Of a stretch of DNA of 64,000 nucleotides, positions 55,519-64,000 are shown one piece after another; position 1 is the first letter of the stretch; every line of letters begins with the position of its first letter. Position numbers and translations under genes: made by a program. The notes below the pieces were generated by a model. It searched no databases. It was not told where the DNA came from and saw nothing but the letters and a program-made list of their open reading frames with translations. Source of the stretch: Immersiella caudata (Eukaryota; Ascomycota; Sordariomycetes; Sordariales; Lasiosphaeriaceae); contig JAULSU010000002.1 in assembly GCA_030512335.1 (NCBI GenBank), positions 6,200,001-6,264,000 on the forward strand, read 5' to 3'.

Positions 55519-58500
55519 TTATTCTTCCGCCCCAGCACCCCTTTCCACGTCCCTCAACCTGCGAGTAGCTCCAAACCCCGAAAACACCCTCATATTGCCC
55601 AAGCTGTGTCCGGAACTCTCACCGCTCACCTCCTCGGCGCTGGCACTATTCCCAGCTTGAGCTTGACCTCCCTCCCTCGGAATAAAGTGGGTGGTGAACT
55701 TCTTCGTATAGTACTCCGCCACCGCGTTCTTGGCGGCTCGCACATTTCTGCGGATGAAGCTCAGTCGAAAGGCAATGTAGAATGTCACGGCTACCATGCC
55801 GGCCAGGAGAGCCCCGAATTCGGCGCGTCCGAAGGAACTGGGCACTACGTCATGTTCAACGCTGAATAGACCCTGTTTAGTGTTAGAAATACACAGTACC
55901 CACGCCATGTAAACTCATTAGACGAAAAATCTTACCACGACCAGACCCAGTGGGAGATAGAGCACGGTGATCCATGTGAGGAGGCTAATGTTGTCATTTT
56001 GTTCAATGCTGACGACGGCTCCCATCTGTGACTGTGTTAGCAGCGATATCTCTGGTACCCTCCCTCCCTCCCGAGGTAGGTAGCAGTGGATCCATCTCTC
56101 ACCCCGTCGCGCAATCTTGCGCCTTGTGAAATCCTCTCGTTGATGGCGGTATGGGCATTCTTGAGGCGGCCATAGCGCTTGTTGAACTCGTCCATCACCC
56201 GATCCGCCTCCCCCATCAGCCTCAGAGGGCGGAGCTCACTTCCCTGGATCGTTGTTCAGGTTAGAGCTACCAGAAGGTCTTGTTAGACGTGATGAAAATA
56301 TTGAAGCTCACCCAATCTATCGTTGACTCCAGACTCTTCTTCGCTTGCTCGATCTTGTCGAGGGCGCCCTCCAGCTTCAGGTCAAATATGCGTAGTGCTT
56401 GCAAGCTCCAGAGCATTTCCTTCAGCTTCTGGACTACCGTGTCTGGATTCGACCAGTGCATTCCTTTCACCAGGACCTTTCGCTGTGAATGCCACCTGTC
56501 AGTGACCCTGGTCCGTTTGGTTTTCTTTGGGGTGGGTGTCCTCACCTGAGTGCCCATGATCCTGTCAATCTGGTTCATAAACCGCTCGCACTCGATGGCC
56601 ATCTTGCGGCAAATCTCACCGAGGAGGTAGGCAAACACGAGGGCCCTGCCTGTGTACTGCTGCTGGATGAAGTTTTGGAGAATGGCGTGAACGCCGGCAG
56701 CGCAGCGTGCCATCATGTGGTCGTCCATGAGGTCGCACACCAGCGAGCAGGTCCAGTAACGGCCCATGCCATCACCCGTGAGGACCAGCGAGATGGACTG
56801 CTCACTGATGCTGGAGATGAGGTTGCGGACTGATCCACCCTCAGTTCGCGAGTCCTTGACTGACGCAGGCGGGAACTGAAACGGCTCGTTGACCATCGAG
56901 TTGGGTGTCTGCTCGACATCCTCGTCCTCACTCGAGTCCCAGTCATCTTCCTCTTCTTCCTCTTTGCGAGTAGCCTTCAAGTTCCGGCGCTCGGCTGCCA
57001 GCTGCTTCTCAATGGCGACCTCGCTTAAGCTTATTTTGCCCTCGAGTTCGGTCTGGGGACGCCAGTGGGTGAGGGTGATGCTTGTTATCCACATGTCATC
57101 GGTTGTGCCGGCTGATTTGGTATCGTAAAAATGCGAGAGGGTCCCTAGGTAGTCGTCAAAGGTGTCGATGCCTTCGGGGTGCCACATGTATACGGCAGCC
57201 TGCAGTGTAACAGGTGGCATGATCTTGGTGAGGCTTGGAAAGGAGCGAGTCAGCAAACAAAATCCGGACCATTTTCGTCTGGATACAGTTCATAAAACTT
57301 TACATCATGCGGTACTTGGTGCCCAGATCCACAAGCTGTTGGGGTACGATATGTTAGCGGTTAGCCATAGGATAAGGATACCTTGGCCGTTGCACTCACG
57401 CTGTCATTCAGGACTCGAAAAAGCAGCTTTCCGTAACGCTTGAGGAAGTCCTGGTTTTCCTTCTCCCTTGCGTGGCTCAAGAAGGCCGTCTGCTCTGCTG
57501 AGAGCTTGAGGCCGGGAAACTTGCTCATGTCTTTCTGACCGAGAAAGAAGAGATCCCACAGCTCCTGGCGATTGCCCAGAATAGCCTCCGGACTCTGATC
57601 TGTCGCCCGCGCGAGGTTGCCCATGTCCTGGTGGACGTCCAGGCGACACGATACCCGCCCTCTGGCCGACCTGATGACGACCTCAGGCATCTCGGGTCTG
57701 CCGCTGAGTGCATAGTCGAAGCAGCTGACCCACCGGAGCTCGGCTGGAGGCAGAGCCTCGTGGATCGTTTCGAGAGACCAATCAGGTTTGGGTAAGGCGG
57801 CAGCCTTGATCAGTCTGGCGAGATGCGGTCTCAGATTCACCGTCTTCGTTTGCTTTTCTCTGTAGACGTGGGGCGTATCCTCGAGGGACTGGACGCTTGT
57901 GTTGGGGTGGTATAGAAGTTGGGGACCAAGCCGGGGACGGCGTTTCTTCCAGTTGAATCCTTCTGTTTGGTCCGGCTTCTTCTGCCGCCAAATACGATCC
58001 AAGACGTGAAGTATTTCTTCCTTCATCTCCCGGGTGCTTTGCTGCCCTGCTTTAGACAGATCGGTCTTCGGACCGGGTGTGGTGCTACCATGGCGATGGA
58101 GCGTTTTGGTGGCGATGATGGAAGACGTCGTGAGATCCCACCATAAGCCGGCTAATCCGGCGAGGCTGTGGTCCCATGATGGTATGAAGGTGTAGTCTGC
58201 AAGGAGAAACTCTCCACATGCCTCCATGCACTTCATGTCCAACGGGGCCGGTGCGACATCGAGATTAACTGATTGCTTTTGTCAGCGAACCAATCTGGTT
58301 GCAAGGGAGGCATTTATGCTTACCTGGAAGGTGATGTCCGAGGCACGAGAGCTCCCATGGTGCAGGCCGGGGCATGGCCGACTTTATGTTGTGAGAAGCA
58401 TCCCACCGCTGGACCTCGGGGGCGCCTGACTCCACCTTCTCCGTGTCTCTCCGCGCCTTGACGAGTTCCCGAATGTATTCAAGACATGGCAGAGCGCCAT

Positions 58501-60788
58501 CGAGGTTCTCGGCTTCTGTCGCTCCGATCTCGCCCAGCAGCGCGGCATGATTAGCGATTTCGTGGCCAATGTTCTGGCCGACTAACCGTCCTTGGCCGTA
58601 TAGACGGACTGCTTTGCCGGCTTTGGCACGCCAATGGATCAACTGTTTCTGGTGGTCTGGGAATACGGGCGCTTGGTCAGCTTCCGCAACGCCGTGCGCT
58701 GTCGATCCGGGGCGCGAGACGTAGCTGATGTTCAGGCCGAGTGTCTTGGCTAACTCGATGACGCAATGACTGTGATACCACCGCAACAAACAGCCAAGCG
58801 CATCGTCCGAGGCCACCACATCCGCCTTTTCCGGGCTTCGAAGCCGAGAGAGATCCTTGATTCGCTCTCTCAGCATCTCGAGCTCTGCAGCGTTGTCCTT
58901 GTCATAGACAAAGGGAGCATTGCAAATCAGGTACCAGATGATCAAGGCACAGTAGAATCTGTGATGATTGCGCACTCCGTCATGCCGGAAAGCGACGAGC
59001 CAATTCTGGCACGGCCGCGAGTCCGAAGGCCACCCACAGTTGACCGAGATCATCTCGCTCAGCCATGCCTCATTGTCGCTTAGCTTGGGGATCATCCACA
59101 CCATCCACGAGAATATGCCCCGAAGTGTCTCTTTGAGGTCCTTGATGTGCTGGCTCTTCATGAATTCGAAACGTTGCCGCAGTACACCTTTGTCCTTCAC
59201 CGAGGGAGGGCAGGGCTGTTTGGACGCGGTGCGATAGGCTTCGACTATGAGTCGGACGTGCCAGCTAGGACAATGTCAGCCAAGTTCAGGTATGGATGTG
59301 AGATGATGATGGGCTACTGACAGGACGCTTTCGAGCTCCACAAATTGGCATGTGGCAATGTTGCGTATGAGGGCGATTGGCCTGGCCATGGGCCAGTCAC
59401 TGCCGATGTTACACAAAGGGACAGGCACTGTCAGCACACCCAGAACTTCCTCGAGGCATCTTCCAACGGTCCTGAGGCAGAATTCAGACGAGTCGCCCAC
59501 GCTTGGCTTCAGCGTCTCGCCCAAGATCTGCGACCAAAGTCGATACGGGGTCGTCCACTCTTGGTTGAATTCGTAGATGGGGCGATCCCAGACGCCAAGG
59601 CAGTTGGTCAGTCTTCGCGGGTCGATCATGTCTTCCTCCAACGGCGGCCGCGCGTCTTCGACATTGTTTTTGGGAATGAGTGTGAAAGTGGCAATGACAT
59701 TGACGGGTTCTTCCCATTTCATTTCCAGATCATGTTTTGCGAAAAAGGGGAATGCCCGACTGTCCGGTTCCTCACCGTCATCGGCGTGTGCTGTCCGTTC
59801 CTCTGGCAGGTCAGGGCCTTCGTTTTTGAGAGCGATGGGCTTTCTGTTGACCCAAAGACGCACTTCGAGCTGACACCCGTGGTTGCGGCTCTCGCAGGAC
59901 ATGGAGTCGGTTTGGTCCCCGCCGTTGTTACCTGCAGAGGTTGGCACGTCATGGTACTGGTCTCGGAAAGTCTCAGGAAGTCCGGTAGGTGCGAGGAACC
60001 GTCTCTCGTTGCGTTTGCCAAAGGGAATCTTGGGCGGCGGATCCGAGGCCGGCCTGGCCATACATGTGTTGGCGCAGCCCATCCTGATCAAGCCACCCAC
60101 CTGGACCGTCACTGAATATTGTCAGCGGAGAAACGAATTTTGACTCGCAACACAGACCTGGCAAGGGTGATTTCCCCTCCTTCCCGCAAGCAGAGTCAGC
60201 ATCCGACATGGAGCACACCTCGGAGTTGCCGGGAGTGCGCAGCCAGTTGTGCGGAGTGACGCGAATGACTTGATACAGTGTCCTGTGCCGAACAAAGGAG
60301 CAGAAAGATAGATAACCATAGATCTTGGACTTGGACGCTGCTGCCTGAGCTGGGGATGTGTCTGGGCCGATCAGGTTGAAGCGCGTGTAGGGCCATCGCA
60401 TGTTGACGAGATTCTGCACCGACGGCTCCAAAACATAGTTGGATTTCTCGTCGATTCTAACCTCGAGGCCGAAGGCGCCGTGCTGGTTTCGTCGTTGTGC
60501 CCGCGCCAGGATGGAGTCAGGGCTGTCAGGGAAGTCGCCCCTGACAAAGATCACGCCGCACTCGTCGTCTGGCGCCGTCATCTGCAGAAGCTCGTGCCAA
60601 GCGCTGACCGAACCCGTGACTCCATCTCTTCCGAAATCCAGAGACTTGGTCGGTGCGATATTTGCGCGGTCAAGGGGCATGACGCAATTCTCGGTCTCGA
60701 CAATGTCGAGCCACGCAAAGGGATCCGATCCCGGCTGGAGGGCGCCGGGGAGTTCGTCCTCCAGCTGTTCAAAGTGAAAGCCTTCCAT
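55519..60788 (-). CDS. large CorA-like membrane protein, 1568 aa
   Basis: Ten exons: 60158-60788, 59322-60111, 58324-59264, 57400-58268, 57304-57335, 56546-57233, 56312-56482, 56103-56243, 55936-56025 and 55519-55872. All introns have GT-AG ends and consistent phase. The long soluble N-terminal part (about 1300 residues, starting MEGFHFEQLEDELPGALQPG) has no recognised domain. It carries an acidic stretch EEEEEDDWDSSEDEDVEQ near 1135. The C-terminal part has CorA-type helices (MNQIDRIMGTQ; VMDEFNKRYGRLKNAH), the segment EQNDNISLLTWITVLYLPLG with a first membrane helix, then LLAGMVAVTFYIAFRLSF as second helix. The usual GMN after helix 1 is replaced by GLFSVEHD, so Mg2+ transport is doubtful. 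A sensor or scaffold role is possible. Confidence 0.85.
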
Positions 60789-62417
60789 GTGAAGTTAGGG
60801 AGAAAAACGTATAAAGTCGGGAATGCAAAGAAGAGACAAGACTCACTGTGATTTCCATCGACTCGCCAATTGAGGGCTGTGATATAGGTGCATAGATAGA
60901 CTAGAACTCGCAACACGGCTGGGGAAACTTCATGATCATCTTCCGAGGTAATGCCCATACAGACAGCTGGGGCAACTGCCGATGGTGGTGGCCGTGCGGC
61001 TGAGACGCGTCTTGTGCGGAACGTCTCCTGACGAGGGCAGACACCGACAAATCCAGTGTCGTCCGAAAATGCACGAATCCCGATGCGGGCGTCTGAACGG
61101 AGTACGGTCGATGACACCACAACCGAGACTCGCCCACTAGATGCAAGCCACGATCGAAACGAGAATGAAGCATGCAGATTCTGCCAATCGAATCTTCAAT
61201 TGACCTTCCCGTGTCTGCGACCATACGATAATGATCTGACCCCACCTTTATCAGGTTATGTCGGTAATCGTTTCTCATCAGAGTAACCACTTCATGAGAC
61301 TTGCGTGAGGGTTGTCTTGGAATGCCAGTGCTCCTAGGAGAGTAGCGGGGTCAACGTTTTTGGAGAAGAGTGCCAGAGATGCAGCGAAAAGGGAGCGTAC
61401 AATGGGCATTAGCTAGCCGTCCTTCTAGGGTGGAACGTACCGGCCGGTTCGCGCACCAAGCAACACAGATTCGCCCGTCGTTCATTTAGTTCCGGCTTCC
61501 CCATTGCTGAAAGGGCAAATATCGCCAGGGCCTGTGAGCTCAACCAGAGGATGCCGCTGAGGTTATTCAAAATTCCCCGCTACGCGGAGTACAAGACTAG
61601 CAGGACATGTACAACTGAAGCCTAGCGTTTCGACGGATGCTCTGGAGTTTTGCCAGCCCTATCTTTTCCCCCTCTCCCATTCTAAGGTTGATAGCTATTT
61701 ATAGCAGTACACTGCTCTCCGAGTCGCGACGAGGCCCCTAGTTTTCTCCTCCAAAATATCCCCGAGGAGGCTCAGGAGCAGAATCCTGAACAGCCAGAGG
61801 AAAGTGACGACGCCTGCTGCTTCGGATTTTCTAGATGTAGACTAAGACTTGAGAATCCCTGTACTGCATCGTGAGTCTCTCTCACAGGGCCACAAAGTAG
61901 GGAGTGGGGTTGACGTTTGTGGAGTGAGGTGAGTTGAAAGACATGATGAGACAGCCTTGAGTGGGTGTGTTGAGTGATTTGGTTGGATGGGTTTGGGACT
62001 CTCGGGGCAAGAGCCATTTACGCAACGACAGGCAAGGCCCTTTGTATCATCATCTGGAAGCTAGAAAACAACCTGGGGGATTTCTTGGACCTTTCTCGTT
62101 GCCTGTAGAATAGTGGACGATCCTAAAATCAGGAATAAATTTCGAAGACGGAAGAAGAACATAAAGCTGCAGCTTGACAGCACCTCTTACCGTACATTGA
62201 GGACTTCAAAATTGCATTTTTGGATAGGAAGCAAGTTGAAACCGGGAGTATTGAGGACAAAGACTTTCCATTTTTTGACAGAATAAACTGTCTGCAAGTC
62301 ATGCCCGTAATATAAGGCACTTTTTTCGACATTGAGCTGCACTTACACCTAGGTCGCCTTCAGAGGCCCAGAACGTGCGACTATGAACACGAGGAAAGCT
62401 TGATAGTTCTCTGTGAT
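60789..62417. other. intergenic, no gene seen
   Basis: Upstream of the CorA-like gene. Several short frames, none with motifs. 60789-61120 may be its 5' UTR, or an upstream exon could exist that I cannot define. Confidence 0.45.
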
Positions 62418-63222
62418 TCAAAGCCCTAACTTGGATCTAATCCAGCTCGCAGGCACCGAAGCATAGGTATTCGAGAAATAGCTTGAATGCGCTCCCCCAT
62501 CAGTGCCCGCATTGCACGCAACATCCCCCCTAGCGCAGTAGTCCTGCAACCTATCTCCCCACGCCTGAAAATTCGCGAGATTGGCTGGATCCCGAGCCAT
62601 GACACCGTCTGTTCCCGATCCGGTACCGACGTTGAACTTCTGGTTGGCGTTGTGGCGGGGGCTGCCATAGAGTGCTATGGCGACGATGCGGTTTCCAGGC
62701 GCCGTGGTGGGATTCATTCCAGGTGTGGTTTCCTGCGTGCAGCTTGCCATGGCGCCTTTGCCGGGACCACCTCCACCAGCGAGCATATCGCCTACCACGG
62801 AGGCACCCTTGTGAAATTCATCAGCCGTTGTCTTTATCGTGCTAGGCCACCACTGGAACCAAGGTTGAAGGAAAGAAACAAAAATAGGGGGCGATGCAAC
62901 CACTAACCATAGACCACCCCGTAACCACAATCTTCGCCTCAGGACATTTCTCCGCGTACTCCGCAATAACCCTCTTGCCATACGCAATGCCGTCCACAAT
63001 AGCCTTGCAGCCGTTGTAGCTATTATCCTTCTTGACCGATTCGTATTGGATATTCGCGACGCCGCAGCTCGAGATGCCTCTGCAGATGGCCGTGGTGATG
63101 GATCGCTGCACGCCTGGATACGTCTCTCCGTGACCTACAGCTGTAAAGATTTGGACTTGGTTGCACTGCGCTGCCGCAAGGGAAGCGGTTGCGAGGAGGG
63201 AGAGTAGCGAGGGTGGTTGCAT
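62418..63222 (-). CDS. CE5 cutinase/acetylxylan-esterase-like secreted hydrolase
   Basis: Serine esterase of family CE5, acting on cutin or acetylated xylan outside the cell. Exons 62908-63222 and 62418-62807 give 234 aa. Signal peptide MQPPSLLSLLATASLAAA is followed by the fold QCNQVQIFTAVGHGETYPGV. The nucleophile is Ser104 in IVVTGWSMG; the 100-nt intron falls exactly between Met105 and Gly106 of this GxSxG elbow. The remaining triad candidates are Asp in ARGDVACNAGTDG and His in GGAHSSYF. Cysteines QCNQV, CRGISSCG, EKCPEA, ASCTQE, DYC and VAC would form the usual disulfides. GWSMG instead of GYSQG favours the acetylxylan-esterase side, but this is not decisive. Confidence 0.9.
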
Positions 63223-63319
63223 TGTGGAGGACTTTGGGCGGTTGACCTATACAGGGGCAAGGGTGAGAGGTCATTGAACACCAACTTTCCTTGTGTACCT
63301 GTGGCGCTGGGCAAGGTAG

Positions 63320-63327
63320 TATATATA
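63320..63327 (-). promoter_or_regulatory. TATA box of the CE5 gene
   Basis: TATATATA on both strands lies about 100 nt upstream of the CE5 start at 63222, in otherwise GC-balanced sequence. Position suits a TATA box. Confidence 0.45.
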
Positions 63328-64000
63328 GGAGTACCTAGAATGCCGTTTTTTTGACCTAGAGGCTAGCCAAGGCGTGGAGCCGAATAGTACAGCTGGGGCG
63401 TACATTGAAGGCCTCTGCCGCGCCAATCACTGCAATGCTGGACAGAAGCAGTCTTCAGCTAAATATCCGGGGAGCTCTGTATTGCCGATCTACAAGATCG
63501 GCTAATACCCCTCGCTGGACCCGGTGTGGGGTACCTTGGTTTACGTGCAGCAGTGGGCGGAGAATTGAAAGCCGTAATAACGACCTTTCCATCGGGTCAA
63601 ACGTCCGCCTCTTCCCTGCTGATCAGCCGGCCAACCCGGGGTAACTGGTACCGTGGCTTTCCTGGCAAACTGAGCTTTCCAACATTCCAGCGAACCAACC
63701 CAATAGCGGGCCACAATAAGTAGATCTAGGCAGACTATAATGCTAAAAGTGCCCGAGACCTGGCCTCCCGGCAAAACCGTGACCGGGTACCCCTGAGTAC
63801 CCCCTGAAAGCCACCTGATCCTCGCATCCAGGTTCATCCGCAAAACATTGCATCACCTCGCTATCAGTCTGACCGTTACTTTTCCTTTCTAAATCTGAGC
63901 ACCCTTTTCAGCAGCTTTGCCTTCCCAGCCAGCCACATCGAAGCCTTGTCCCCCGTCCTGTCGTAGAGTCCATACCCCGGACCTTCGGCATCCGAACCCG
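63328..64000. other. window end, no gene seen
   Basis: Short frames on both strands, none with motifs. Pyrimidine-rich sequence near 63870-63930 could belong to the promoter of a gene beyond the window. Confidence 0.4.

Overview
The window is nuclear DNA of a filamentous ascomycete (Pezizomycotina, probably a sordariomycete). The evidence is the short GT-AG introns (about 45-120 nt, often with CTRAC-type branch points), three HET-domain genes, a NACHT/STAND gene, secreted carbohydrate-active enzymes (AA9 LPMO, GH128, CE5), and a nuclear tRNA-Gly(GCC). Exon joins were worked out by hand from splice signals and codon phase. Where I give exact exons, the phases add up to an open reading frame; no transcript data were available.

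Layout: 1-8.4 kb holds a HET gene cut by the left edge and an intact NACHT gene. 8.4-12.2 kb has a segmental tandem duplication of an F-box gene plus the 3' end of an AA9 LPMO gene, then the intact LPMO, a tRNA-Gly and a GH128 glucanase-like gene. 12.7-24.7 kb carries a single-pass membrane protein, a SET protein, a divergent vacuolar Ca2+/H+ exchanger, a secreted M14 carboxypeptidase, a Ser/Thr-rich secreted protein and a multi-pass membrane protein. 25-29.6 kb has a broken kinase-like gene, a secreted GDPD phosphodiesterase and a second SET gene. 29.9-40.3 kb is rich in broken reading frames around an intact HET gene and an intact tyrosinase. 40.8-48 kb holds a VIT-VWA protein (1347 aa) and an eight-exon gene of unknown family (702 aa). 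48.7-55.3 kb mixes relics with a small secreted protein and a third HET gene. 55.5-60.8 kb is one ten-exon gene for a 1568-aa CorA-like membrane protein, followed by a CE5 cutinase/acetylxylan-esterase-like gene at 62.4-63.2 kb.

Together the genes look like an accessory region: allorecognition-type genes (HET, NACHT), secreted degradative enzymes, and many decaying genes. At least six loci keep a long coding-like frame interrupted only by one to three in-frame stop codons. I found no transposase or reverse transcriptase gene I could defend, and no CRISPR array, as expected for a fungus.
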